The notes beneath the pieces are model-generated. The model did not search any database. It saw only the letters and a list, made by a program, of their open reading frames with translations, and was not told where the DNA came from. Of a stretch of 23,220 nucleotides of DNA, positions 1 through 7,422 are shown one piece after another. The translations under genes were made by a program, and so were the position numbers. How positions within the stretch are numbered: position 1 is the stretch's first letter; every line of letters starts with the position of its first letter. Source of the stretch: a virus. Where the stretch lies: positions 1 through 23,220 of IMG/VR virus record IMGVR_UViG_3300006192_000040; one strand, given 5' to 3'.

Positions 1-1
1 G

Positions 2-1690
2 CTCCGCGCCATTGCTGAATTGCTGCAGACGCCGGAGGGGACAGTCTCGACCTGGAAGAAGCGCGACGGCTGGGATGACATCAAACCCATTGACCGGGTC
101 GACTTCGCCATCGAGGCGCGAATGTGCCAGCTGATCGCCAAGGAGGTGAAGAGCGGCGGCGACTTCAAGGAGATTGACCTGCTGGGCAGGCAGTTGGAGC
201 GCATCGCCCGGGTCAACAAATACAGCAATGGCGGCAATGAAACCGACCTCAATCCCAAGGTGGCGAACCGCAACAAGGGGCCGAAGAAGGCGCCCGAGCG
301 CAATGTGGTAGAGCCCGAGCAGCAAGAGCGGTTAATCGAGCGGTTCGAGTCGACCATGTTCGGTTACCAGCGCACCTGGTACGAAGCTGGCAAGCTGCAC
401 CGGATCCGCGATCTGCTCAAGTCGCGCCAGATTGGGGCCACTTACTTCTTTGCCTTCGAGGCGTTCATTGATGCCCTGGTGACCGGGCGTAATCAGATTT
501 TCTTGTCTGCCAGCAAGGCACAGGCCCATGTGTTCAAGCAGTACATCATCCAGTTTGCCAAGGAGGAGGGGGTTGAGCTGAAAGGTGACCCCATGGTGCT
601 GCCGAACGGGGCGCACATGTATTTTCTTGGTACCAACGCCCGCACCGCCCAGAGTTACCACGGCAACATCTACATGGATGAGTATTTCTGGATCCATGGC
701 TTTCTTGAGTTCCGCAAGGTGGCCTCTGGTATGGCGATGCACAAGACGTGGCGCCAGACCTACATTTCCACCCCGTCCAGCCTCTCCCATCCCGCCTATG
801 CGTTCTGGTCCGGCGCCAATTTCAACCGGGGCAAGGCCAAGGCCGACCGGGTCGAGATAGATCTGAGTCACGCCAATCTGTCTGGCGGCAAGCTCTGTGC
901 CGATGGCCAATGGCGGCAGATTGTCACTGTCGAGGATGCGGTGCTCGGCGGCTGCGACCTGTTCGATCTGGAGCAGCTGCGTAGTGAGTATTCCGATGAT
1001 GAATACAGCAACCTGCTGATGTGCGAGTTCATGGACGACACGGCCAGCGTGTTCCCGCTCGCTACCCTGCAGCGTTGTATGGTCGACAGCTGGGAGTTGT
1101 GGGAGGACTACAAACCTCACGCATTGCGTCCACTTGGCAACCGCGCTGTGTGGATCGGTTATGACCCGGCCAAGGGCGGTAAGGGTGATAGCGCGGGCTG
1201 CGCCGTGCTGGCCCCGCCGGCTGCACCGGGCGGCAAGTTCCGGGTGCTGGAGCGCCACCGCTGGAGCGGGATGGACTTTGATGCGCAGGCTAAGGCCATC
1301 CGGGCCATGTGCGATCGCTACAACGTTACCTATATCGGCATCGACTCAACGGGTATCGGGGAGGGCGTTTTGCAATTGGTGCGCCAGTTCTATCCCGCGG
1401 TGACTGCAATTCAGTACAGCGCCAACGTAAAAATGCAGATGGTGATGAAGGCGCAGGATGTGATGAACAAGGGGCGGCTGGAGTTTGACAGCGGTTTTAC
1501 TGACTTGGCCCAAGCGTTTATGAGTATCCGTCGAGGGTTAACGGCTAGCGGCAGGATGCCGACCTTTGAGGCCAGCCGCTCCGAGGAGATCAGCCACGCC
1601 GATATTGCCTGGGCAACGATGCAGGCCCTTTTACATGAGCCGCTGGCAGGTGCCAACGGTGCCAATACCAGTTCTATGGAGTTTTTCTAA
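2..1690 (+). CDS. P: Terminase large (ATPase/nuclease) subunit, P2 gpP family, 5'-truncated
   Basis: This is the motor subunit that cuts concatemeric or circular DNA at cos and pumps it into the prohead. The frame is open from base 2 with no credible start, so the gene begins outside the window; the TTG at 20 is not a real start. Counting from that TTG, residues 5-70 resemble the helix-turn-helix N-terminus of P2 gpP (WKKRDGWDD, then FKEIDLL). A Walker A-like KSRQIGAT lies at 134-141 and a Walker B-like YMDEYFW at 218-224. The nuclease domain has candidate metal-binding acidic residues in YDPAKGG (D382), GIDSTG (D442) and SHADIAW (D528). About 560 residues are visible; P2 gpP has about 590. 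The stop codon overlaps the portal start (TAATG), so P and Q form one operon, as in P2. The promoter lies outside the window. Confidence 0.95.
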   Translation, partial: LRAIAELLQTPEGTVSTWKKRDGWDDIKPIDRVDFAIEARMCQLIAKEVKSGGDFKEIDLLGRQLERIARVNKYSNGGNETDLNPKVANRNKGPKKAPERNVVEPEQQERLIERFESTMFGYQRTWYEAGKLHRIRDLLKSRQIGATYFFAFEAFIDALVTGRNQIFLSASKAQAHVFKQYIIQFAKEEGVELKGDPMVLPNGAHMYFLGTNARTAQSYHGNIYMDEYFWIHGFLEFRKVASGMAMHKTWRQTYISTPSSLSHPAYAFWSGANFNRGKAKADRVEIDLSHANLSGGKLCADGQWRQIVTVEDAVLGGCDLFDLEQLRSEYSDDEYSNLLMCEFMDDTASVFPLATLQRCMVDSWELWEDYKPHALRPLGNRAVWIGYDPAKGGKGDSAGCAVLAPPAAPGGKFRVLERHRWSGMDFDAQAKAIRAMCDRYNVTYIGIDSTGIGEGVLQLVRQFYPAVTAIQYSANVKMQMVMKAQDVMNKGRLEFDSGFTDLAQAFMSIRRGLTASGRMPTFEASRSEEISHADIAWATMQALLHEPLAGANGANTSSMEFF

Positions 1691-2763
1691 TGAGCAAACG
1701 CCGTACTCGTCGACCCTCTTCATCCCCCACGCCACCGGTGATGGCAACCCAACAACCCGGAAGATCCATGGAGGCATTCACCTTTGGCGAGCCGGTACCG
1801 GTTTTATCGCAGCGGGAGGTATTCGATTACCTGGAGTCAATGCACAACGGCCGCTGGTATGAGCCGCCGCTCTCCCTCAACGGGCTATCACGGGTCTATC
1901 GGGCCGGGGTGCACCATGCCTCGGCCATCCAGGTGAAGCGCAACATCCTGCGCTCGTGCTTTATCCCTCATCCGAAACTGAGCCTGGCAGGCTTTACCGG
2001 GCTGGCACTGGACTATCTGATTTTTGGCAACGGCTACCTGCAGGCGGTGCAGAACCGGATCGGCGGGGTGCTGCGCTATGACCATCTGCGCGCCAAGTAC
2101 ACCCGGCGCGGGCTGGATCTGAACCAGTATTGGTGGATTGCCCAACCCGGCCAGGAGCAGGAGCTGCCTGCAGGTCGGGTGGGACACGTGATGGAGAGCG
2201 ACATCAACCAGGAGATCTACGGCATCCCCGACTATGTGGGCGGGTTGAATTCGACCCTGCTGAACGAGTCAGCCACCCTGTTTCGTCGCCGGTACTATGA
2301 GAACGGCAGCCATGCCGGCTTCATCATGCACATCACCGACCCAACGCAGAACGAGCAGGATATCAAGGACCTTAAAGAGGCGCTGCGCCAGAGCAAGGGG
2401 CCCGGCAACTTCCGCAACCTGCTGCTCTACACGCCTGGCGGCAGCAAGGACGGGGTGAAGTTGATCCCGGTGGCCGAGGTGGCGGCCAAGGATGACTTCT
2501 TGAGCATCAAGAACGTGAGCCGGGATGACCAGCTGGCCACTCATCGGGTACCGCCCCAGCTGATGGGGGTGATGCCGAACAGCACTGGCGGGTTTGGCAA
2601 TGTGACGGAGGCTGCCCAGGTGTTCGACGTCAACGAGATCGACAGCATCAAGGCCAGCCTGCTGGCGATGAACGACTGGGCAGGGGAGGAAATCATCCGG
2701 TTCAATCCGTACAAGCTCGCCGCCGGTACCGAGCAGGCCAGCCAAAGTGATCAGCTGCGCTGA
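1690..2763 (+). CDS. Q: Portal protein, P2 gpQ / PBSX portal family
   Basis: This 357-residue protein forms the dodecameric portal at one capsid vertex, through which DNA enters and to which the tail connects. P2 gpQ is about 344 residues. Family features include the N-terminal FTFGEPVPVL, the central LIFGNGYLQ, HVMESDINQEIYG, a conserved RRRYYENGSHAGFI block and the C-terminal HRVPPQLMGVMPNSTGGFGN. The ATG shares one base with the terminase stop codon, so translation is probably coupled. An alternative start is Met27 (MEAFTF), since the first 26 residues are low in complexity. It is followed within 25 bases by a strong terminator, which ends the P-Q transcript. Confidence 0.95.
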   Translation: MSKRRTRRPSSSPTPPVMATQQPGRSMEAFTFGEPVPVLSQREVFDYLESMHNGRWYEPPLSLNGLSRVYRAGVHHASAIQVKRNILRSCFIPHPKLSLAGFTGLALDYLIFGNGYLQAVQNRIGGVLRYDHLRAKYTRRGLDLNQYWWIAQPGQEQELPAGRVGHVMESDINQEIYGIPDYVGGLNSTLLNESATLFRRRYYENGSHAGFIMHITDPTQNEQDIKDLKEALRQSKGPGNFRNLLLYTPGGSKDGVKLIPVAEVAAKDDFLSIKNVSRDDQLATHRVPPQLMGVMPNSTGGFGNVTEAAQVFDVNEIDSIKASLLAMNDWAGEEIIRFNPYKLAAGTEQASQSDQLR

Positions 2764-2784
2764 CCCGGCCAACCCATCCCGACC

Positions 2785-2812
2785 ACCCCGCCATCAGGCG
2801 GGGTTTTCTTTT
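2785..2812 (+). terminator. Rho-independent terminator of the P-Q operon
   Basis: A perfect 7-bp stem CCCCGCC/GGCGGGG (2786-2792 with 2797-2803), closed further by an A-T pair, has a 4-base ATCA loop and is followed by TTTTCTTTT. It lies 22 bases after the portal stop codon. It separates P-Q transcription from the cos region. Confidence 0.92.
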
Positions 2813-2939
2813 GCCCCGCACCTGGGCGCATCAGCGGCCCGCTGCTGCATCACTGATGCGGGCTACCCTCGCACCCTGGCGGATCCTTCCGCGAGCACCC
2901 GGAGCGACTGGCGCAGCCTGCCGCGCGGCGAGAGCGCGC

Positions 2940-2958
2940 CGCAAGACCTCGCCTCGCC
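2940..2958 (-). other. Candidate cos site (cohesive-end sequence)
   Basis: Read on the - strand from 2958, the sequence is GGCGAGGCGAGGTCTTGCG. The first nine bases are identical to the P2 cohesive end as I remember it (GGCGAGGCGGGGAAAGCAC), and GG matches again after one change. Orientation and position also match P2: the site is followed by the terminator and 3' end of gene Q. The exact nick positions and overhang length are inferred, not seen. Confidence 0.6.
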
Positions 2959-3049
2959 TGCGCGCTTTATGTGTGGGAAATCATGCGGGTGAAAGACTGT
3001 GGCCGGGTGGCTGCTCCCCGCGCCAGCACTGGGCGCGCGCGACCCACCA

Positions 3050-3094
3050 GATCCTTTTTGTGATCCTTCACTTTCCGTCAGATCCTTTCACTTT
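3050..3094. repeat. Three short direct repeats beside cos
   Basis: GATCCTT occurs three times, at 3050, 3062 and 3081. The last two copies extend into a shared TTCACTTT-like tail. A further AGATCCTTTT lies at about 3302 inside the small XRE fragment. Short iterated sites near cos could be terminase recognition elements, but nothing in the sequence proves this. Confidence 0.4.
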
Positions 3095-3143
3095 TGAGGC
3101 CCCCGTATTCTGGGTGCGCAAATACTCAGTGGCGAGTAAAACA

Positions 3144-3199
3144 ATGCGCCCCGTTTGTATCTGATTTTTCTATCAGGCACAAAACAGGGCGCGTTTTTA
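3144..3199. terminator. Strong, probably bidirectional terminator at the end of the early operon
   Basis: GCGCCC at 3146-3151 pairs with GGGCGC at 3187-3192. The stem continues through CGTTTGT against ACAAAACA, and a second small hairpin (CTGAT/ATCAG) sits in the loop. GTTTTTATT follows on the + strand; on the - strand the hairpin runs into ATTGTTTTAC. It lies about 20 bases beyond the last early gene, so it should stop early transcription before cos. Confidence 0.8.
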
Positions 3200-3221
3200 T
3201 TGGTACGGACTTGGCACCCCG

Positions 3222-3341
3222 TTAAAAGAACAGGGCGGGGGACAACGCAAAGCGCTTGCTTAGCGCCTCGATATGTTGGCGGGTGAGTTTTTTGCCCTCG
3301 GAGATCCTTTTATCTAGCTCGATATCGTTTTGATTTTTCAT
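3222..3341 (-). CDS. 39-residue XRE/HigA-like C-terminal fragment or mini-protein
   Basis: The ATG at 3341 follows AGGGG with a suitable spacer, and the frame encodes 39 residues ending at TAA. Residues 13-39 read ISEGKKLTRQHIEAL followed by SKRFALSPALFF. This closely resembles the end of HigA-type helix-turn-helix antitoxins, the segment of the form GKRKLT-x-I-x-x-LSxRFxxSPxxF. The first half of a normal helix-turn-helix is missing, so it may be the remnant of an antitoxin gene left by deletion, or a mini-protein that is still translated. An in-frame ATG at 3356 would give 44 residues but has no ribosome binding site. No partner toxin is visible next to it. Confidence 0.6.
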   Translation of the reverse strand: MKNQNDIELDKRISEGKKLTRQHIEALSKRFALSPALFF

Positions 3342-3392
3342 ATAAATACCCCTCATGTCTCAGTTAATGCCCATGTGCTGGTGAATGTGTCA

Positions 3393-3740
3393 TCAGCGGT
3401 GCGATCTGGCAAAGTCACCCTGCCGCGCCCGGGTGTCCTTCCATACCTGCTTGGCGGTGGGGCCAGTGGGTAGCACCCGCTTGGCCTTCACCGGTGGGGT
3501 GAGGGTGTCGACCTCGCCCAGGTAGAAGGGAAACCAGGCATCCTCGAACCGGATGACCCGTTCCATCCGGTCGAGCAACTGATCGCAGATGTGGCGGTCG
3601 GCTGCCGGCAGGCCATTGAGTTCGCGGGTGATGGCCGTGCGACCCGCCGATCCCGGCGGGTGCTGCTGGATGATGGGCCAGAGCCGCAGGCAGTGCGGCA
3701 GCAGGCGTTCCACGTCGGCGCGTGAGATAAGGTCGGTCAT
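3393..3740 (-). CDS. Hypothetical protein (115 residues)
   Basis: I do not recognise this family. The product is mixed in charge, with a helical-looking N-terminus (ISRADVERLLPHCLRLWPIIQ) and a basic C-terminus (KQVWKDTRARQGDFARSHR). It has no membrane segment and no cysteine pairs. Its ATG overlaps the stop of the DUF3850 gene upstream by four bases (ATGA), so translation is probably coupled. It is the last full-length gene of the early operon before cos. P2-type phages often carry superinfection or anti-phage genes at this place; that is context only. Confidence 0.7.
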   Translation of the reverse strand: MTDLISRADVERLLPHCLRLWPIIQQHPPGSAGRTAITRELNGLPAADRHICDQLLDRMERVIRFEDAWFPFYLGEVDTLTPPVKAKRVLPTGPTAKQVWKDTRARQGDFARSHR

Positions 3741-4222
3741 GCGGCCACCGCCTTATCGCTTTGATCCGCAGGGTATTGGCGTACGACATTGAATGATGTG
3801 ACTACAAATTCATCTTCTGGGGAGAAGATCTTGCCTTTCATGTCATCAAGAACATCTGAAATTGTCATGTCGTCTGGGTATATCCTTGTCAGCCATGAAT
3901 ATTGCCACCCCCTCTGAATCTCTTTCCAACCCGACATAAAATAGACGGTGGCGGGCAGCGCTACAGTTGTCGTTTCATCCCTTTCCAACGAAAGCGCCTT
4001 CATCCCGAACACAACAAACCCTGGCTTCTGGGCGTAGTCGGTGACGAAGGTGATCTCGCGATTGGCTTGGCGGCCGGTATAGCGTTCGCCGTCCCATTCA
4101 TTGAGGGTGACGGTGTCACCCTGCTGAAAGTTGCGGTCTGAGTTGTCGCGGATCTCGAACGGCTTGGAGCCATCCAGTACCGCAGGGAAGTAGGTCGTTA
4201 GGATTTTCAGATCGTGATGCAT
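3737..4222 (-). CDS. DUF3850 / ASCH-superfamily protein
   Basis: The N-terminal 75 residues match the DUF3850 pattern: HDLKILTTYFPAVLDGSKPFEIR, then DRNFQQGDTVTLNEW, then ITFVTDYAQKPGFVVFGM. These small beta-barrel domains belong to the ASCH/PUA-like group, thought to bind RNA or modified nucleic acids, and are common in phages. The protein is 161 residues. Residues about 85-161 form an unfamiliar extension that includes MSGWKEIQRGWQYSWLTRIYP. The start overlaps the end of the upstream 72-residue gene by 16 bases, and the stop overlaps the next start by ATGA. The molecular role is unknown. Confidence 0.75.
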   Translation of the reverse strand: MHHDLKILTTYFPAVLDGSKPFEIRDNSDRNFQQGDTVTLNEWDGERYTGRQANREITFVTDYAQKPGFVVFGMKALSLERDETTTVALPATVYFMSGWKEIQRGWQYSWLTRIYPDDMTISDVLDDMKGKIFSPEDEFVVTSFNVVRQYPADQSDKAVAA

Positions 4223-4425
4223 GCGGCCTCCATCTCAAGCTGGTGCATGGCTTCGGCCCAGCCACCCTTGACCCCGTTGGTAATGGCTACCATGTCCAGA
4301 GCACTGGATAGCTTCAACTCCTTACCTTTCGCCTTCTCTTCCTTCACCAGCCTTTTGGCTCTCTTGCGGCAAAATTCAACAGTATTACCCGATGGGAATT
4401 TCAGGTTGTCGTTGTCGTGCTTCAT
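4207..4425 (-). CDS. Hypothetical basic protein (72 residues)
   Basis: A 72-residue protein rich in lysine in its first half: KFPSGNTVEFCRKRAKRLVKEEKAKGKELKLSSALD contains a long basic helix. The second half (MVAITNGVKGGWAEAMHQLEME) resembles the tail of small plasmid- or phage-encoded proteins that I cannot name. Its ATG overlaps the exonuclease stop by ATGA and its 3' end runs 16 bases into the DUF3850 gene, so it sits inside a tightly coupled early operon. Confidence 0.65.
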   Translation of the reverse strand: MKHDNDNLKFPSGNTVEFCRKRAKRLVKEEKAKGKELKLSSALDMVAITNGVKGGWAEAMHQLEMEAACITI

Positions 4426-5024
4426 GCCTCACCCCCTACCCGTTGCCGAGCCATCGCTTGCAGCACGCCCAGCGTCATCATTACATCAGCCAAAGCACGG
4501 TGAGCGAGGCCGTCAGTCACAACCTCTTGCTGTGCCGCGGCATTGGTCAGACGCTGCCAACGGTATGAGCCCTTGTAGTCATTCCAGTCGCCATAGAACT
4601 CTGCATAGGCCAACATTGCGCAATGAACCCCTGCGTCGGCAGTAACCGGCGTTAGCCCATAAAGGGCCGCAGTCTGAGCCATCAGGCGCATGTCATAGTC
4701 AGCGTTGTAGATGACCAGCGGCTTGCTGCTGATGAGCCGGCACAATTCATCGTGGATATCTGCCCAACTCGGTGCGGTGGCCACCATGTCATTGGTGATG
4801 CCATGGATGGCGGTAGCCTCTGCAGGGATCGGCTGTTGTGGCTTAACCAGAGAGTCAAAAACCACGTTACCCAACTGGTCGATGATGCTGATTTCCACTA
4901 TCTCGGCTTTGTCATCGAGCCCGGTAGTCTCGGTGTCCAGGATTTGGCAGTTGAGCAACCAGTTGCTGGCCATCACACTTGCCTGTTCCTGATCGCTGGT
5001 CTGGTTCCAATCTATGTGTTTCAT
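4422..5024 (-). CDS. 3'-5' exonuclease, DnaQ-like DEDDh family
   Basis: This 200-residue protein carries all exonuclease motifs of the DnaQ superfamily. Exo I is ILDTETTG (D30, E32), followed by HGITNDM (74-80). Exo II is YNADYDMRL (D111). Exo III is HRALAD (H175 and D180, the DEDDh type). Such proteins remove 3' nucleotides from DNA or RNA as proofreading or processing enzymes. The ATG at 5024 is preceded by GGAGAAGGGT; the upstream in-frame extension is arginine-rich and lacks a ribosome binding site. It lies just after gene A in the early operon, which suggests a role in replication or in altering host nucleic acids. P2 itself has no equivalent here, so it is accessory cargo. Confidence 0.9.
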   Translation of the reverse strand: MKHIDWNQTSDQEQASVMASNWLLNCQILDTETTGLDDKAEIVEISIIDQLGNVVFDSLVKPQQPIPAEATAIHGITNDMVATAPSWADIHDELCRLISSKPLVIYNADYDMRLMAQTAALYGLTPVTADAGVHCAMLAYAEFYGDWNDYKGSYRWQRLTNAAAQQEVVTDGLAHRALADVMMTLGVLQAMARQRVGGEA

Positions 5025-5034
5025 ACCCTTCTCC

Positions 5035-7422
5035 TTACTCCACGCCCAGGCGCGCCCGCGCCTTGGCAATCTCCGCCTCATGGCGCTTGTTATCTGCTAC
5101 CAGCCAGTCCACCCGGGCTTGCTCCTGTTCGCTGGGCTGGTAGCGGCCCCGGTCTTCTTCGTCGTCCAGCAGGCGGGTGAAGATGGCGATCGCTTCTTCG
5201 GCCTGCGCCAGCGGCATGGCGGCCAGCCAGTCGGTGACGCTGCCGCTGGTGTGGATCAGCTCGCGGGCCTGCTTTTCCAGCTCGGTGCTGCTGGCGGCGC
5301 GGTTGCGGGCCTGTTCGGCCTCGACCTCGGCGGTCAGCTGGTCGGCCACGGCATCGCCAGCACCCGGCCAGCGACGGGTCACAATCAGCCGATCGCCGAC
5401 CAGTCGCACGTACTGGCCACCGGCATTGATGATGCTGCCGTGTTGCAGCAGGGCGGCGCTGCTTGCATCGAGACCCATACGGATCAACTCTTTGGCCAGA
5501 GTGAATCCTTTAACCCCTGATTTGGATCCTTCCGTACAGTTATTGAAAGAACTCCGAGGGGGGCGGCTGCCGCCGCCTGAGTGCAACTCGCTGCGCTCGC
5601 CCACTGCATGCTCGCGCTGCTCGCCCAAACCCGACCCGTTGACCCCCTTGCGCACTATCTGCCAGCCCTCGGTGCGGGTGATGGCGGTGGTCTGGCCGAT
5701 GTCGGTAATCACCCCCATCAGGCGCAGCACATCCTCGCCATACTTGTTGGCGGCTTCATCGAGGCGCTTGGAGAGGCGGATCAGGTGCTCTTTGCGGGGC
5801 AGGTCAATGCCGCCCATGGCGTTGATAAAGTCGCCCCAGCGGTTGTTGTCGGCGGCGGCGCGGGCGGCTTCCAGGATGCAATCCCACTCGATCACCTCGT
5901 CCCCCAGGCGGCGCAGTTCGCGCCATACGCTCACGGCAGGGCCGCCTATCTGCTGAAACTGGCGTATACGCCAACAGCTCGCCCAGGCCGCGACCGCGAT
6001 GGTGGTGTGGTCGACCGGTGCCTCTGCCTCGTAGTCCATCCCGACCTTGTGGCCGTCGATGTTCTTGGCGATGTATTTGGCGATATACCCGGTGGCGCTG
6101 CCCTTGGTCGGGTCGATCTCCTTCCAGTTCACCCGTGGGTTGATGGCCTTGACCACCGCCGGGCTGTTCACATCGAGCAGCCACTTGATGCGCGGCATCT
6201 TGTTGCGGATTTTCATCTCGGCCAGCGCATCGAGCTGGTCGCCGTTGGGCATCTTGAGCTCGGCCCGTTCGGCGGCGGTGAAGTGGTAGGCGAGCAGGGT
6301 CAGAAAGTCGCGTTGGTGCTCGGGGTTGATAAACAGCAGGCAATGCCAGTGCGGGGTTCCGTCGTGGTGCGGCTCCACCACCCGAAAACCGAAGGCCATG
6401 ATCCCCTCGCGGGCCAAGGCGGCCCGAAAGCGGGCCCACTGTTTGCACAGCAGGCGGTTGGTCTCGGTCGGGCAGGCGCCGTTGAACTTCTCGTTCTGGT
6501 AGGTCTTCGCCTTGTCTTTGCTGCCCTGGCGCCAGGCGTGATAGCTGGAGGGGGCGGTCAGGGTAAGGAACAGGCCCAGCTTGCCCTGCTCCTGTGCCAT
6601 GTCTTCAAAGCCCCGCATGCGCACCATCAGCTCATGACGGCGGATCTCGGGGTTGGCGACCGAGCCCATCACCGCATCGACCAGGTCAATCTCTTGCCCC
6701 AGCTCTTCGTTGACGGCGCTCATGCCAGCCATCCAGGCTTGCTGGGCTGCTTTACGCTGGGTGAACTCACGCACTGCGTGCGCACTGGCGTAGGGGCTGA
6801 CCCCCTTGCGCACCTGGCCGGTGAGGATGGCGATCAGCTCGCAGTAGATAGCCCAGGCGCGGTTGATCTTGCGCAGCCACCACGACTCGTCGAGCAGGCG
6901 CACCAGCAGACTGGCGGCGGCCCCTTCGAACTTATCCACCTCGTCGTTCAGGTCGTCCCGCTCTTCCTGACTCAGAGGACGCCCCAGCAGACGCTCGACC
7001 TTGGTGCGCGGGTGGATCGGTAGGGGCGGGCAGAAGTGCCACGCCTTGGCCTGGGCCCCGATATCGGCCAGCAGCTCGGCAGCGGTGCGCTCGTTGCCGG
7101 CCCGCGCCAGCAGCTGTTGGCAGCGACGTGCCCACTCGGCGGCAACCAGCTCGCGGCGAACATCGTTGCGCAGGTCGATCACCGGGATGGGGAACCGGCT
7201 CTGCGCGGCAGCGCAGGCGTCGACCATGCGGCGCAGCCAGATATTGGCGGTCTTGGGGTTGGCTGGGTAGCGGCGCAGGAAGGTCGCGGCCAGCGGCTTG
7301 GCGACATGCCACTCGATGCGGGCCAGTTGTTCGGCCGCCCCGGCCATGTTGATGGCGTGGTGCCCGACCAGGTAGTGCTGGGGGAGTTGGATGCCGTGCA
7401 GGTTGGTGATGGCGTCCATCAT
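5035..7422 (-). CDS. A: Replication initiator, P2 gpA-type rolling-circle endonuclease
   Basis: This 795-residue protein nicks the phage origin, stays covalently attached to the 5' end and starts rolling-circle replication. The three motifs of the superfamily are present: FLTLT (285-289), the metal-binding HWH (358-360), and the two-tyrosine motif GYIAKYIAKNIDG with Y446 and Y450. P2 gpA also uses a tyrosine pair four residues apart. Its length is close to P2 gpA (about 760). The ATG overlaps the stop of the upstream zinc-knuckle gene (ATGA), and a second ATG follows at once. Residues 600-630 (glycine-, serine- and arginine-rich, ending FNNCT) look like a linker and coincide with the probable origin sequence within the gene. 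Confidence 0.95.
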   Translation of the reverse strand: MMDAITNLHGIQLPQHYLVGHHAINMAGAAEQLARIEWHVAKPLAATFLRRYPANPKTANIWLRRMVDACAAAQSRFPIPVIDLRNDVRRELVAAEWARRCQQLLARAGNERTAAELLADIGAQAKAWHFCPPLPIHPRTKVERLLGRPLSQEERDDLNDEVDKFEGAAASLLVRLLDESWWLRKINRAWAIYCELIAILTGQVRKGVSPYASAHAVREFTQRKAAQQAWMAGMSAVNEELGQEIDLVDAVMGSVANPEIRRHELMVRMRGFEDMAQEQGKLGLFLTLTAPSSYHAWRQGSKDKAKTYQNEKFNGACPTETNRLLCKQWARFRAALAREGIMAFGFRVVEPHHDGTPHWHCLLFINPEHQRDFLTLLAYHFTAAERAELKMPNGDQLDALAEMKIRNKMPRIKWLLDVNSPAVVKAINPRVNWKEIDPTKGSATGYIAKYIAKNIDGHKVGMDYEAEAPVDHTTIAVAAWASCWRIRQFQQIGGPAVSVWRELRRLGDEVIEWDCILEAARAAADNNRWGDFINAMGGIDLPRKEHLIRLSKRLDEAANKYGEDVLRLMGVITDIGQTTAITRTEGWQIVRKGVNGSGLGEQREHAVGERSELHSGGGSRPPRSSFNNCTEGSKSGVKGFTLAKELIRMGLDASSAALLQHGSIINAGGQYVRLVGDRLIVTRRWPGAGDAVADQLTAEVEAEQARNRAASSTELEKQARELIHTSGSVTDWLAAMPLAQAEEAIAIFTRLLDDEEDRGRYQPSEQEQARVDWLVADNKRHEAEIAKARARLGVE
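5525..5580 (-). other. Candidate replication origin / gpA nick site inside gene A
   Basis: On the - strand a GC-only stretch ending CCCTCGGAG is followed by an A/T-rich stretch (TTCTTTCAATAACTGTAC). A small inverted repeat GGCGG/CCGCC lies directly before it, at about 5563-5576. In P2 the origin lies inside gene A, and P2-type gpA proteins tend to have an NNCT-like motif where this DNA is constrained; here NNCT is residues 627-630. The exact nick position is not identifiable by eye. Confidence 0.4.

Larger units (their letters stand above)
2813..3143. other. Non-coding packaging region (cos neighbourhood)
   Basis: No convincing gene occurs here. Open frames exist but are GC-driven, with compositionally odd translations and no ribosome binding site. 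The region sits between the end of the early operon and gene Q, exactly where P2 has cos. It holds the cos candidate at 2940-2958, GC-rich alternating tracts (for example GGGCGCGCGCGACCC near 3031-3045) and three GATCCTT repeats at 3050-3094. Confidence 0.6.

Noticed and set aside
332-1258. A 308-residue open frame on the strand opposite the terminase
   Set aside because: It is a shadow of the gpP coding frame in GC-rich DNA, has no ribosome binding site and no recognisable domain, and the terminase motifs on the + strand are certain.
2747-3164. Two overlapping open frames in the region after the portal gene
   Set aside because: They run through the terminator and the cos candidate, have arginine/proline/alanine-rich translations without domains, and lack ribosome binding sites.
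5581-7023. A 480-residue open frame opposite gene A
   Set aside because: It is antisense to the gpA catalytic motifs, with a low-complexity composition typical of an antisense shadow.
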